Assembly (NCBI GenBank): GCA_038252945.1
Contig: JBBSHN010000003.1
Location: 5,049 to 69,048 of the forward strand
Length of the DNA: 64,000 nt
Source of the DNA: JAUJOE01 sp038252945
Lineage (GTDB): Bacteria; Actinomycetota; Actinomycetes; Propionibacteriales; Nocardioidaceae
Direction of reading: 5' to 3'
Shown here: piece after piece, positions 35,339 through 44,481 of the stretch
Position numbering within the stretch: the first letter of the stretch is position 1
How the letters are laid out: every line of letters starts with the position of its first letter
The notes under the pieces: model-generated
Seen by the model: the letters and a program-made list of their open reading frames with translations, nothing else
The model's database searches: none
What the model was told of the DNA's origin: nothing
Position numbers and translations under genes: made by a program

Positions 35339-36907
35339 CTACTCCCACTCGATGGTGCCGGGAGGCTTGCTCGTCACGTCGAGGGTCACCCGGTTGACAG
35401 CGCGGACTTCATTGGTGATGCGGGTGGAGATGCGCTCCAGCACGTCATAGGGCAGCCGCGCCCAGTCCGCCGTCATCGCATCCTCTGACGTGACCGGCCG
35501 CAGAACAACTGGGTGCCCATAGGTGCGGCCGTCGCCCTGCACCCCGACCGAACGAACGTCTGCGAGAAGGACCACGGGGAACTGCCAGATGTCGTGGTCG
35601 AGCCTGGCTCTGGTGAGCTCCTCGCGGGCGATGGCGTCGGCCTCGCGAAGCGTCTGGAGCCGATCGCGCGTGACGTCGCCAATGATCCGAATGGCCAGTC
35701 CTGGCCCTGGGAAGGGGTGGCGCCAGACGATCTCCGGAGGAAGACCGAGCTCAACGCCGACCTTGCGCACCTCGTCCTTGAACAACATGCGCAGCGGCTC
35801 CACCAGCTGGAACTGCAGATCGTCCGGCAGCCCACCGACGTTGTGGTGAGACTTGATGTTCGCCGCGCCGGCACCGCCTCCGGACTCGACGACGTCGGGG
35901 TACAAAGTGCCCTGGACCAAGAACCGCACGGTCTCCCCCGCGGCGCCGCTCGCCGCGACAATCTCGCGCTCGGCCGCTTCGAACGCGCGGATGAACTCGC
36001 GGCCGACGATCTTGCGTTTCTCCTCCGGGTCGCTCACCGTTTCGAGTGCGTTGAGGAACGTGTCGGCAACGTCCACGACGTGCAACGAGACCCCGGTAGC
36101 GGCCACGAAGTCGCGTTCGACCTGCTCGGCTTCACCTTGGCGTAGCAGCCCGTGATCTACGAAGACGCAGGTGAGGCGGTCACCGATCGCCCGCTGCACG
36201 AGCGCCGCCGCGACCGCTGAGTCCACACCGCCCGACAGCGCGCAGATCGCTCGCCCGTCGCCCACCTGATCTTTAATCCGCTGCAGCTGCTCCTCGACGA
36301 CATTGACCATCGTCCAGGTTTGTCTGCAGCCGGCGATGTCGACGAGGAACCGCTCGAGCACCTGCTGTCCGTACTCGGTGTGCAAAACCTCGGGGTGCCA
36401 CTGCACCCCCGCCATTCGCCGATCCACCGCTTCAAAAGCAGCAACCGGCGCACCGTCGCTTTCAGCCAGCGCGGTGAAGCCTCCGGGGGGCACCGAGACA
36501 GCGTCGCCGTGGCTCATCCACGCCGAATGCCGCTGTGGGACCCCAGCCAGCAGGGTGCCAGGTGCGTTGACAGCGACGTCGGTGCGACCGAACTCCGACA
36601 CCCCGGTACGGCGCACCTCACCGCCGAGTCCTCGCGCCATGGCTTGGAAGCCGTAGCAGATCCCGAACACGGCGACGTCGCTGTCAAGCAAACTACGGTC
36701 GAGCTGAGGAGCGCCGGGCGAGTACACCGACTGCGGTCCGCCGCTGAGTATCAGCGCTTGGGGTGTGCGGGCGAGAATCTCCTCCGCCGGAGCAGTGTGC
36801 GGAACGATCTCTGAGTAGACGCCAGCCTCACGCACCCGGCGTGCGATCAGTTGGGCATACTGCGCCCCGAAGTCGACGACCAGAACGAGATCGTGATCGG
36901 CGGTCAC
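35339..36907 (-). CDS. guaA: GMP synthase (glutamine-hydrolysing)
   Basis: 522 residues, start GTG 36907. The class I glutamine amidotransferase domain has FGICYGFQAMA (nucleophile Cys) and AGVQWHPEVLH (His-x-Glu). The PPi-loop ATP pyrophosphatase is ALSGGVDSAVAAAL. The C-terminal dimerisation part ends KPPGTIEWE as in all GuaA. It converts XMP to GMP. It faces the secreted phosphoesterase gene with 34 bases between stops and lies downstream of kynU/guaB3/guaB2 in the same direction, but with a 257-base gap (36908-37164) in which I see nothing convincing. Confidence 0.97.
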   Translation of the reverse strand: MTADHDLVLVVDFGAQYAQLIARRVREAGVYSEIVPHTAPAEEILARTPQALILSGGPQSVYSPGAPQLDRSLLDSDVAVFGICYGFQAMARGLGGEVRRTGVSEFGRTDVAVNAPGTLLAGVPQRHSAWMSHGDAVSVPPGGFTALAESDGAPVAAFEAVDRRMAGVQWHPEVLHTEYGQQVLERFLVDIAGCRQTWTMVNVVEEQLQRIKDQVGDGRAICALSGGVDSAVAAALVQRAIGDRLTCVFVDHGLLRQGEAEQVERDFVAATGVSLHVVDVADTFLNALETVSDPEEKRKIVGREFIRAFEAAEREIVAASGAAGETVRFLVQGTLYPDVVESGGGAGAANIKSHHNVGGLPDDLQFQLVEPLRMLFKDEVRKVGVELGLPPEIVWRHPFPGPGLAIRIIGDVTRDRLQTLREADAIAREELTRARLDHDIWQFPVVLLADVRSVGVQGDGRTYGHPVVLRPVTSEDAMTADWARLPYDVLERISTRITNEVRAVNRVTLDVTSKPPGTIEWE

Positions 36908-37164
36908 ACGCGGCCCCTTCAGTTGAGCGCCGTAAATTTTCGTGATGTAGCTCAGAGGCAGATGGACGCCCCGGGCGGAGCATTTCCGAGCGCGGATAGT
37001 ACATCGAGTCTAATCAGAGGGATTTCGCAGGCGGCGTGACCTTCGCTGCCCTGAGGCATTTCGTAAGACCGCCGATCACTTGAACTCCACGGGTCGGGCT
37101 TCCGAGCGGAGGCAGGTACAGGCCGCCTGCCCGACGGCGTTGAGACTGATCAGGGCATCAAGAG

Positions 37165-38415
37165 TTACAAGGACTGGGCAACTTGCGCAAGGTGGCAGAT
37201 GCCGTCGAAGACCTCGACGTACCTGGTTGTCAGGGGAGCCATTCCGATGCGCAGCCCGTCAGGACGACGGAAGTCGGTGATGACGCCGTCCGCCAGGAGC
37301 TTGGCGGTGAGTAGCTCAGCGTCAGGATGGGTGACGGTGACGTGAGAGCCGCGGCGTGAGGAGTCGCGCGGGCTGGAAAGCTCGAAGCCCAGCGGACGCA
37401 GCCGGTCGTCATGCAGCTGCACGGCGAGGTCGGTGAGCTGGACGGACTTCGCTCGGATGGCCGGAACGCCAGCTTCTGCCACCATCGCGACTCCCGGCTC
37501 CACCGCGACCATCGACAGCACGCCGGGGGTTCCGGTCAGCCAGGCCCCCATGCCTTCCGACGCCTCATAGCCGTGCGCCATGGCAAACATCTCCCGGCGG
37601 CTCCACCACCCCCAGATCGGCTGCTTCAGCTCCGGTTGACGCTCCCGCCGGACATAGGTGAAGGCAGGCGCGCCGGGGCCGCCGTTGAGGTACTTGTAGG
37701 TGCATCCAACAGCGGCGTCCACACTGTCGGCCCGCAGATCGATGGGCACGACGCCTACCGAATGGCAAAGGTCCCATATCATCAGGGCGCCGACCTCGTG
37801 TGTCGCCGACGTGATTCCGGCCATGTCGAGGAGAGCAGCCGACCGGTAGTCCACGTGGGACAACACGACCGCCGCAACGCAGGCGTCCAGGCGCGCAGAG
37901 ACCTCCTCCACCGAGAGTCCGTTGCCCTCCGTCTGGTTGATCCACCGGATGTCGAGCGACCGCTGCGCGGCGAGCGACTCCACGACGTACCGGTCGGTCG
38001 GGAAGTTCGCCTCCTCGACCACCACGGTACGGCGATCCGGCCGCGCGTCGAGGCACGCGGAGAGCACCTTGTAAAGCGCCACCGTTGTCGAGTCGCCGAC
38101 GATGACCTCGTCGCGCTCTGTGCCGAGCAGTGAGGTGCCAATCAGATCTCCGATGCGGTTTGGCAGGTCGATCCAGCGGTCGCTCCACGACCGGATCAGC
38201 GAGCTGCCCCAGTCCTGCTCTAGCACCTCGATCACCCGGCCGCGACTCGCTTCTGGAAGCCTGCCCAGAGAGTTGCCGTCGAGATAGATGAGCGCCTCGT
38301 CGTCAATGACGAACCGCCCGCGGTATTCCGCCAGCGGATCCGCGGCGTCGAGCGCCTGCGCGCCTTGCCGCGACCCGGCGTCGGGCGGGTCGTCCCCCGT
38401 CGGCGCTGCCATCAC
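37165..38415 (-). CDS. kynU: Kynureninase
   Basis: 416 residues. PLP fold type I with LIYLDGNSLGRLPEAS at the N-terminus, VVEEANFPTDRYV, IWDLCHSVGVVPIDL (Asp that contacts the pyridine N) and CTYKYLNGGPGAPAF with the Schiff-base Lys; the GGPGAPAF run is characteristic. It cleaves kynurenine to anthranilate and alanine. The GTG at 38415 gives a GTGA overlap with the guaB3 stop; an ATG at 38412 is nearly equivalent. No tryptophan dioxygenase or kynurenine formamidase is nearby, so its pathway partners lie elsewhere. Confidence 0.93.
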   Translation of the reverse strand: MMAAPTGDDPPDAGSRQGAQALDAADPLAEYRGRFVIDDEALIYLDGNSLGRLPEASRGRVIEVLEQDWGSSLIRSWSDRWIDLPNRIGDLIGTSLLGTERDEVIVGDSTTVALYKVLSACLDARPDRRTVVVEEANFPTDRYVVESLAAQRSLDIRWINQTEGNGLSVEEVSARLDACVAAVVLSHVDYRSAALLDMAGITSATHEVGALMIWDLCHSVGVVPIDLRADSVDAAVGCTYKYLNGGPGAPAFTYVRRERQPELKQPIWGWWSRREMFAMAHGYEASEGMGAWLTGTPGVLSMVAVEPGVAMVAEAGVPAIRAKSVQLTDLAVQLHDDRLRPLGFELSSPRDSSRRGSHVTVTHPDAELLTAKLLADGVITDFRRPDGLRIGMAPLTTRYVEVFDGICHLAQVAQSL

Positions 38416-39515
38416 TGGACGACGATCTCGACGCGTTGAAATTCCTTCAGGTCGGTGTATCCGGTCGTCGCCAAGGAGCGCTTCAAAGCACCGATGAGAT
38501 TCATGGTCCCGTCGGCGACGAGCGACGGTCCGTGCAGGATCTGTTGCAGCGTCCCAACGGTGCCGATCTCGACCCGCTCCCCCCGCGGCAGGTTCGCGTG
38601 GCGCGCCTCGGCGCCCCAGTGGAAACCTCGCCCGGGCGCGTCGGAGGCCCGGGCCAGCGGCGAGCCGATCATGACGGCATCGGCCCCGCAGGCGATCGCC
38701 TTGGCGATGTCTCCGCTGCGGCCGATCGAACCGTCGGCGATGACATGCACGTACCGCCCGCCGGACTCGTCGAGGTAGTCCCGGCGCGCGGCAGCGACGT
38801 CTGCCACGGCGCTGGCCATTGGAACGGCGACCCCGAGCACGGTGCGGGTCGTGTGTGTCGCTCCTCCGCCGAAGCCGACCAGCACCCCAGCGGCGCCGGT
38901 CCGCATGAGGTGGAGCGCAGCCTGGTACGTCGCGCAGCCACCCACGATCACCGGCACGTCGAGCTCGTAGATGAACTCTTTCAGGTTCAACGGCTCGGCC
39001 TGACCGGAGACATGCTCAGCGGAGACCGTCGTACCTCTGATGACGAACAGATCGAGCCCCGCGTTGATGACCGACTCCGCGTGCTCCTTGGTGAGCGCTG
39101 GGGATAGTGCGCCGGCCACCGTCACGCCGGAGTCGCGCATCTCCTTGACCCGCTGAACCATCAGCCCGGGCTTGATGGGCTCGGCGTAGACCTCCTGCAT
39201 GCGACGCGTCGCTTCGCGCTGAGGAAGTCCTGCGACGTCCGCCAGCAGCGGCTCTGGATCGTCGTACCGCGTCCACATGCCCTCCAGGTCGAGCACCCCG
39301 AGGCCGCCGGCCTGCCCGAACGTGACGGCAGTCTGCGGCGACATCACCGAGTCCATTGGTGCTGCGAGCACGGGCATCTCGAACCGGTAGGCGTCGATCT
39401 GCCAGGCGACGGACACCTCACGAACGTCGCGGGTGCGGCGACTCGGCACGATCGCGATGTCGTCAAAGGAGTATGCCCTGCGCCCACGTTTGGCGCGCCC
39501 GATCTCAATGTCCAT
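38412..39515 (-). CDS. guaB3: IMP dehydrogenase-like protein GuaB3
   Basis: 367 residues from the ATG at 39515 (a TTG six codons upstream is possible). It lacks CBS domains and aligns as the actinobacterial GuaB-related protein: MDIEIGRAKRGRRAYSFDDI, PVLAAPMDSVMSPQTAV, VPVIVGGCATYQAALHLMRTG, VIADGSIGRSGDIAKAIACGADAVMIG (written across two motifs). The IMPDH catalytic loop Cys (GSxCTT) is absent: the matching place reads GGGATHTTR. It is therefore a paralogue with a different or accessory activity. It sits 30 bases after guaB2. Confidence 0.93.
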   Translation of the reverse strand: MDIEIGRAKRGRRAYSFDDIAIVPSRRTRDVREVSVAWQIDAYRFEMPVLAAPMDSVMSPQTAVTFGQAGGLGVLDLEGMWTRYDDPEPLLADVAGLPQREATRRMQEVYAEPIKPGLMVQRVKEMRDSGVTVAGALSPALTKEHAESVINAGLDLFVIRGTTVSAEHVSGQAEPLNLKEFIYELDVPVIVGGCATYQAALHLMRTGAAGVLVGFGGGATHTTRTVLGVAVPMASAVADVAAARRDYLDESGGRYVHVIADGSIGRSGDIAKAIACGADAVMIGSPLARASDAPGRGFHWGAEARHANLPRGERVEIGTVGTLQQILHGPSLVADGTMNLIGALKRSLATTGYTDLKEFQRVEIVVQ

Positions 39516-39545
39516 GAAGTCGTCTTTCAGCAAGCCGCGGAGCGA

Positions 39546-41063
39546 TCAGCGCGAGGAGTAGTTCGGTGCCTCGACCGTCATCTGGATGTCGTGCGGATGC
39601 GACTCCTTCAGACCGGCTGGAGTGATGCGAACGAACTGCCCCTTCTCCTTCAGATCGGAAATCGTAGCGGCGCCTGTGTAGAACATTGACTGTTGCAGAC
39701 CGCCGATGAGCTGGTGCGCCACCGCCGCGAGCGGTCCTCGATAGGGCACTTGGCCTTCGATTCCTTCGGGCACGATCTTGTCGTCGCTTGGTACGTCGGC
39801 TTGAAAGTAACGGTCTGTGGAGTACGACGTCTTGCCCCGCGACGCCATCGCGCCGAGCGACCCCATGCCGCGGTACTTCTTATACTGCTTGCCGTTGACG
39901 AAGACCAGGTCGCCCGGGCTCTCCTCACATCCGGCCAACAGCGACCCGAGCATCACCGTGTCGGCACCCGCGACGAGCGCCTTGGCGATGTCGCCGCTGT
40001 ACTGCAGGCCGCCGTCCCCGATGACGGGCACCCCCGCCGGCCGGCAGGCGAGGGCTGCTTCGGAAATCGCCGTCACCTGTGGGACGCCGACTCCGGCCAC
40101 CATGCGCGTCGTGCAAATCGACCCCGGACCAACTCCGACCTTGACGGCGTCGACTCCGGCGTCGACGAGAGCCTGAGCGCCAGTCCGCGTCGCCACGTTG
40201 CCTCCGATGACCTGAACGCGTGAGGTGGCCGGGTCCTTCTTGAGGCGCGACACCATGTCGAGCAGCAGCCGCGCCTCGCCGTTCGCCACGTCAGCGACCA
40301 GCACGTCGACGCCAGCCTCGACGAGCGCTGTCGCGCGCTCCCAGGAGTCGCCGAAGTATCCGATCGCAGCTCCGACCAGGAGCCGGCCTTCGGTATCCTT
40401 CGTGGCGTCGGGGTATTGCTCTGACTTGACGAAGTCCTTGACCGTGATGAGACCGGTCAGCCGGCTGTCGGAGTCGACCAACGGCAGCTTCTCCACCTTG
40501 TGTTTGGCCAGAAGTGCGGCCGCGTCTTCACTCGAGATCCCCTCCGGCGCTGTGACCAGCGGCATTGCAGTCATGACCTCGCGCACCAGGCGGGTCCGCC
40601 ACTCTCGCACGGGCACGAAGCGCAGATCCCGGTTGGTGATGATGCCAAGGAGTACGTTGCGGTCGTCAACGACTGGAAGTCCGGAGACCCGGTACTTCCC
40701 ACAGAGCTGATCGAGGTCGTCCAACGTGACATCGGCGCCGATGGTCAGCGGATTCGTGATCATGCCGGACTCCGACCGCTTGACCAGGTCGACCTGGCCG
40801 GCCTGTTCGTCGATCGAGAGGTTGCGGTGCAGGACGCCCAGGCCACCCTGGCGTGCCATTGCGATGGCCATCCGTGCCTCTGTGACGGTGTCCATGGCAC
40901 TGGAAAGCAACGGCACCGAGACAGTCAGCTCGCGCGTCAGTCGAGAGCTCGTGTCGGCTTCGCTGGGCACCACGTCGGTGGCGGCGGGCAGCAGCATGAC
41001 GTCGTCAAACGTCAGCCCGAGCATGGAGAATTTATCCGGCACGCCGCTGGAGGGCAGATCCAT
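39546..41063 (-). CDS. guaB: IMP dehydrogenase
   Basis: 505 residues from the ATG at 41063; the frame is open upstream but only into the remnant region. The TIM barrel is split by two CBS domains (about 110-230: NPLTIGADVTLDDLDQL, VSGLPVVDDRNVLLGIITNRD, VEKLPLVDSDSRLTGLITVKD). Catalytic elements are VKVGVGPGSICTTRMVAGVG with the nucleophile Cys, and the flap MASRGKTSYSTDRY. It oxidises IMP to XMP with NAD+, the committed step toward GMP completed by GuaA. Confidence 0.97.
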   Translation of the reverse strand: MDLPSSGVPDKFSMLGLTFDDVMLLPAATDVVPSEADTSSRLTRELTVSVPLLSSAMDTVTEARMAIAMARQGGLGVLHRNLSIDEQAGQVDLVKRSESGMITNPLTIGADVTLDDLDQLCGKYRVSGLPVVDDRNVLLGIITNRDLRFVPVREWRTRLVREVMTAMPLVTAPEGISSEDAAALLAKHKVEKLPLVDSDSRLTGLITVKDFVKSEQYPDATKDTEGRLLVGAAIGYFGDSWERATALVEAGVDVLVADVANGEARLLLDMVSRLKKDPATSRVQVIGGNVATRTGAQALVDAGVDAVKVGVGPGSICTTRMVAGVGVPQVTAISEAALACRPAGVPVIGDGGLQYSGDIAKALVAGADTVMLGSLLAGCEESPGDLVFVNGKQYKKYRGMGSLGAMASRGKTSYSTDRYFQADVPSDDKIVPEGIEGQVPYRGPLAAVAHQLIGGLQQSMFYTGAATISDLKEKGQFVRITPAGLKESHPHDIQMTVEAPNYSSR

Positions 41064-41119
41064 CGCCCTATCGTACGGCGACAGACCGACTGACCGCGGA
41101 GCGTTCCCTCGCTCACGGA

Positions 41120-41290
41120 GCCACCTGGTCGGCGAAGGGTCGGCCTGCTGCATCCCCAGGATGACCGTGTCCTCCTGCCGGTCGGTGGGTAGATAGGCTT
41201 GAGTGTCTCATCGCCGGGCTCGAGGACTGCGGAGTCGTTCTGATAGACGGCGTCGTAGAAGGCAAGCTCGTTTGCCGGATTCGGCAACGA
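41120..41290 (-). pseudogene. Remnant of type I restriction enzyme R subunit (HsdR) C-terminal domain
   Basis: The frame ending near 41198 reads NPANELAFYDAVYQNDSAV then LEPGDETLK, which matches the DUF3387 C-terminal region of HsdR (ELAFYDAL...ESAV...GDETLK). At 41198 the match continues in the next frame as YLPTDRQEDTVILGMQQAD, resembling the HsdR tail YPPDxQExxxxxVLEQAE. About 40 residues normally between the two parts are missing, so the piece has an internal deletion with a frame change. Neither hsdM nor hsdS is near. Recognised by family memory, not by search. Confidence 0.6.
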
Positions 41291-41296
41291 ATGCTC

Positions 41297-41437
41297 TCAT
41301 GTGGCTCCAAGCCTTCGCGCCGCGTCGGTTGCGGATTCCGCCAGGCCGGCGTCGAGGAGTGCCCGGTCGGCGCTGACCAGAGCGACGCTTAGGTGTTGAG
41401 CGGCGGCGGCCCAACAGGCGTCGTAATAGGGCTTGTG
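41297..41437 (-). pseudogene. C-terminal fragment of a PIN-domain (VapC-like) toxin
   Basis: The last 46 codons of an open frame read HKPYYDACWAAAAQHLSVAL then VSADRALLDAGLAESATDAARRLGAT. This fits the end of VapC toxins (YDAxYxALAxxLxxxLVTADxxL). The catalytic N-terminal Asp region is missing: the DNA upstream belongs to the 13E12 gene in the opposite strand. No antitoxin gene is present. The fragment was probably cut when the neighbouring gene arrived. Confidence 0.55.
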
Positions 41438-41462
41438 CATAAAGGCCTGTGGTGGCGGGTAA

Positions 41463-42755
41463 ATGTCGGCGCAGGCTGGTGGTATTGGTCGCATGAAGGC
41501 CACTGGATCGTTCGTCGACATCCTCGACGGCATCGCCGTGCAGCGCCGTGTAGTGGCACGCGAAGAGGCGAAACTCGCAGGCCGGCTGGTGGCGTTCGTC
41601 GATGCCCGTCGGGCCAGCGATGCCGAGATCCAGGCAGCCGACGAGGTGGCCGGACGCGAGCCGCGGTTCAAGCCCGGTGAGTTCGCCGCCGATGAGCTGA
41701 GCTTGGCGACCACGTTGTCGGTCTACGATGTGCAGTGCCTGGTGGCCCGCACGCGCCGGATCCAGCACCGGCTGCCGTCGGTGTGGGACGCCTGGCGCGC
41801 CGGTGACATCGACGGCGAAAAGGTGCGGCTAATCGACAAGTGCTTGCGCCGACTGTGCAGTGAGAACGCGGCGTTCCGGCTCGAGCTCGAGGTTATCGAC
41901 GCGGCCATCGCCAAGACGGCGAAGCAGCTGACGTCGTGGCTGGAGCGGTTCGTAGCTCACATGGAGCCCGACCAGCACAGGGAGCGCGAGATAGCGCAGC
42001 TGAAGGACCGATACGTCTCGAACCGTCCCGGGCTCGACGGCACGCGGTTCCTCACCGCGATGGGCTCGACGTACGACGTGCAGGCGACCGATCAGCGGCT
42101 CAATGAGCTGGCGTACGGGTTCGGTGCGAGCGACCCGCGGACAATGGACCAGCGCCGCTCCGACGCCTTGTTCGACCTGCTGCTCGGTCGGATCGCTGGT
42201 CAGGACACCGGCGCCGTCAGCACGACGATCGGTGTGGACGTCCCGGTCACGTCACTGGTGGGTGACTCCGATACGCCGGGTCAGCTGATCGACCGGTCTG
42301 GCACGGTCCCGGCGTCACTGATCCGCGATCTGGCTGCCCGGCCCGGCACGTTGTTCTACCGACTGCTGACCGACCCGGTGGGCGGTCTTCTGGACGTCAC
42401 CGAAATGGGGCGCTTCGCCTCGAAGAAGCTTGGGTGGGCGCTGGATTTCCGGGCCGGCAGCTGCATCTTCCCGACCTGCGGAGTCACCGCGACGAGTTGC
42501 GACCACGACCACCACGTCCCAGCGCCTGAGGGTGCGACCGCCGGTTGGAACCTTGATCCGGAATGCCGACGCCAGCACCGGGCCAAGACCTCCGCCGGGT
42601 TCAGAACCAGCCGGGCTGGACCGATCGTCACGGTGACCACCCCGATCGGCCAGACCTACACCCGCACCGACGATCCACTCCCGGTCGAGGACTGGGCAAC
42701 CGACCCGATCGACGAGCATCACATCGACGAGGTAGACCGACGCAACGTGGCTTGA
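41463..42755 (+). CDS. 13E12-repeat / DUF222 family protein with HNH endonuclease domain
   Basis: 430 residues from the ATG at 41463, or 420 from 41493 (MKATGS); neither has a strong ribosome site. The N-terminal DUF222 region has FAADELSLATTLSVYDVQCLVA and WDAWRAGDIDGEKVRLIDKCL. The C-terminal HNH domain is AGSCIFPTCGVTATSCDHDHH, then GWNLDPECRRQHRAKT, with Cys pairs for zinc. The family is multi-copy in actinobacteria and often lies at sites of rearrangement. Its function is unproven. It adjoins the vapC and hsdR remnants, which supports insertion here. Confidence 0.88.
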   Translation: MSAQAGGIGRMKATGSFVDILDGIAVQRRVVAREEAKLAGRLVAFVDARRASDAEIQAADEVAGREPRFKPGEFAADELSLATTLSVYDVQCLVARTRRIQHRLPSVWDAWRAGDIDGEKVRLIDKCLRRLCSENAAFRLELEVIDAAIAKTAKQLTSWLERFVAHMEPDQHREREIAQLKDRYVSNRPGLDGTRFLTAMGSTYDVQATDQRLNELAYGFGASDPRTMDQRRSDALFDLLLGRIAGQDTGAVSTTIGVDVPVTSLVGDSDTPGQLIDRSGTVPASLIRDLAARPGTLFYRLLTDPVGGLLDVTEMGRFASKKLGWALDFRAGSCIFPTCGVTATSCDHDHHVPAPEGATAGWNLDPECRRQHRAKTSAGFRTSRAGPIVTVTTPIGQTYTRTDDPLPVEDWATDPIDEHHIDEVDRRNVA

Positions 42756-42786
42756 CCTCGGCTTCCTGGCGGTCGAACTCCGCTGG

Positions 42787-44412
42787 CTAGTGGGAGTGCC
42801 CGTGGCTGTGGCCGTGACCGTTAGCCTCCGCGTCCGTCTCTTCAGGCTTCTCGACGATCAGCGTCTCGGTGGTGAGCAGCAGCGCCGCGATGGAGGCGGC
42901 GTTTTCCAGTGCCGACCGGGTGACCTTGACCGGGTCGAGAACGCCCTGCTTCACCAGGTCGCCGTACTTTCCGGTGTCGGCGTTGTAACCGTTGCCTGCG
43001 CCGGCTTCGCGCACCTTCGCCACAACGACGTAACCCTGCTCACCGCCGTTCTCGGCGATCCACCGCAATGGCTCGTCGACTGCCCGCCGAACAATCTCCA
43101 CGCCGGTCTTCTCATCACTGGTGGAGCCGAGGCTGGCGCGAAGAGTGGCTGCCGCGTGGACCAGCGCAGAGCCGCCGCCGGCGACGAGGCCCTCCTCGAT
43201 GGCCGCCCGGGTGGCCGACACTGCGTCTTCGATGCGGTGCTTCTTCTCCTTGAGCTCGACCTCCGTGGCTGCACCCACCTTGATGACGCAGACACCACCA
43301 GCGAGCTTCGCGAGCCGCTCCTGCAGCTTCTCGCGGTCCCAGTCAGAGTCGGTGTTCTCGATCTCGGTGCGGATCTGGCCTACTCGGGCCTGTACCTCGG
43401 CGTGGTCGCCTCTGCCGTCGACGATGGTCGTGTTGTCCTTGGTGACAACCACCCGGCGCGCCTGACCCAGCACCTCAATGCCTACTTGGTCGAGCTTGAG
43501 GCCCACCTCGGGCGCGACTACCTGGGCGCCGGTCAGTACGGCGATGTCTTGCAGCATGGCCTTGCGGCGGTCACCGAAGGCGGGAGCTTTCACCGCGACC
43601 GCCTGGAATGTGCCGCGGATCTTGTTGACCACCAGCGTCGACAAAGCCTCCCCGTCGACATCCTCCGCGACGACGAACAGCGGCTTGCCCGCTTGGACGA
43701 CCTTCTCGAGCAGCGGGAGAAGGTCGGTGATCGCGGAGATCTTCCCCTGGTTGATGAGAATGTACGGCTCGTCGAGCACGGCTTCCATACGCTCGGCGTC
43801 GGTCACGAAGTACGGCGAGATGTAGCCCTTGTCGAACTGCATGCCTTCGGTGAACTCGAGCTCGGTGCCGAGAGTGTTGGACTCCTCGACGGTGATGACC
43901 CCGTCCTTGCCCACCTTGTCGAACGCCTGCGCGATGAGCTCACCGATGCGGGCGTCACGGGCGGAAATCGTGGCGACGTTAGCCATGTCGGCGGTCGAGT
44001 CGACCTCGCGGGCGCCCTTCAGCAGAGCCTTGTTGACCGCAACGACAGCCTTGTCGATTCCGCGCTTGAGCTCCATAGGGTTCGCCCCGGCTGCCACGGC
44101 GCGGAGGCCCTGGTGCACCAGAGCCTGAGCAATCACGGTCGCCGTCGTCGTGCCGTCGCCTGCGACGTCATTGGTCTTGGTTGCGACCTCCTTGGCCAGT
44201 TGCGCGCCAAGATTCTCGAACGGGTCGTCCAGTTCCACCTCACGAGCAACGGTCACGCCGTCGTTCGTCATCGTCGGGGCGCCCCACTTCTTGTCCAGAA
44301 CGACATAGCGGCCACGTGGGCCCAGGGTGACCTTGACGGTGTTGGCCAGCTGGTCGACCCCACGCTCAAGTGCGCGGCGGGCGTCTTCGTCGAACGCGAG
44401 AATCTTCGGCAT
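42787..44412 (-). CDS. groEL1: Chaperonin GroEL1 with His-rich tail
   Basis: 541 residues. Canonical GroEL signatures: KVTLGPRGRYVVLDKKWGAP, TNDVAGDGTTTATVIAQAL (ATPase loop with catalytic Asp) and AAIEEGLVAGGGSALVHAA. The C-terminus is GHGHSHGHSH instead of the usual Gly-Gly-Met repeat. Actinobacterial GroEL1 proteins share this His-rich tail and are co-transcribed with groES; a second groEL with a GGM tail normally lies elsewhere. It lies 141 bases after groES, a gap filled with strong hairpins. Confidence 0.96.
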   Translation of the reverse strand: MPKILAFDEDARRALERGVDQLANTVKVTLGPRGRYVVLDKKWGAPTMTNDGVTVAREVELDDPFENLGAQLAKEVATKTNDVAGDGTTTATVIAQALVHQGLRAVAAGANPMELKRGIDKAVVAVNKALLKGAREVDSTADMANVATISARDARIGELIAQAFDKVGKDGVITVEESNTLGTELEFTEGMQFDKGYISPYFVTDAERMEAVLDEPYILINQGKISAITDLLPLLEKVVQAGKPLFVVAEDVDGEALSTLVVNKIRGTFQAVAVKAPAFGDRRKAMLQDIAVLTGAQVVAPEVGLKLDQVGIEVLGQARRVVVTKDNTTIVDGRGDHAEVQARVGQIRTEIENTDSDWDREKLQERLAKLAGGVCVIKVGAATEVELKEKKHRIEDAVSATRAAIEEGLVAGGGSALVHAAATLRASLGSTSDEKTGVEIVRRAVDEPLRWIAENGGEQGYVVVAKVREAGAGNGYNADTGKYGDLVKQGVLDPVKVTRSALENAASIAALLLTTETLIVEKPEETDAEANGHGHSHGHSH

Positions 44413-44481
44413 GACAGGTGTCCTTCGTAACGCTTCTTTGTGTAGCGGTGGCAGATGCCGCCGCCTGGCTCAGCAGCGGGA

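Larger units (their letters stand above)
41064..41462. other. Intergenic stretch with gene remnants between guaB and the 13E12 gene
   Basis: This 399-base stretch has no intact gene. On the minus strand it holds the end of a PIN-domain toxin gene (41297-41437) directly followed by a broken piece of a type I restriction HsdR C-terminus (41120-41290). The rest should contain the guaB promoter, but I cannot point to convincing boxes. Confidence 0.6.

Noticed and set aside
36940..37020. tRNA-like string GTAGCTCAGAGGCAGA upstream of guaA
   Set aside because: It looks like a tRNA D-arm, but the D-stem does not close, no anticodon arm forms and no GTTCGAATCC-type T-loop follows. At most a decayed fragment; not reported as a tRNA or att site.
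42790..44430. Long 546-residue open frame opposite groEL1
   Set aside because: It is the antisense shadow of groEL1, caused by GC-rich codon use; its composition matches no family and the groEL1 frame is certain.
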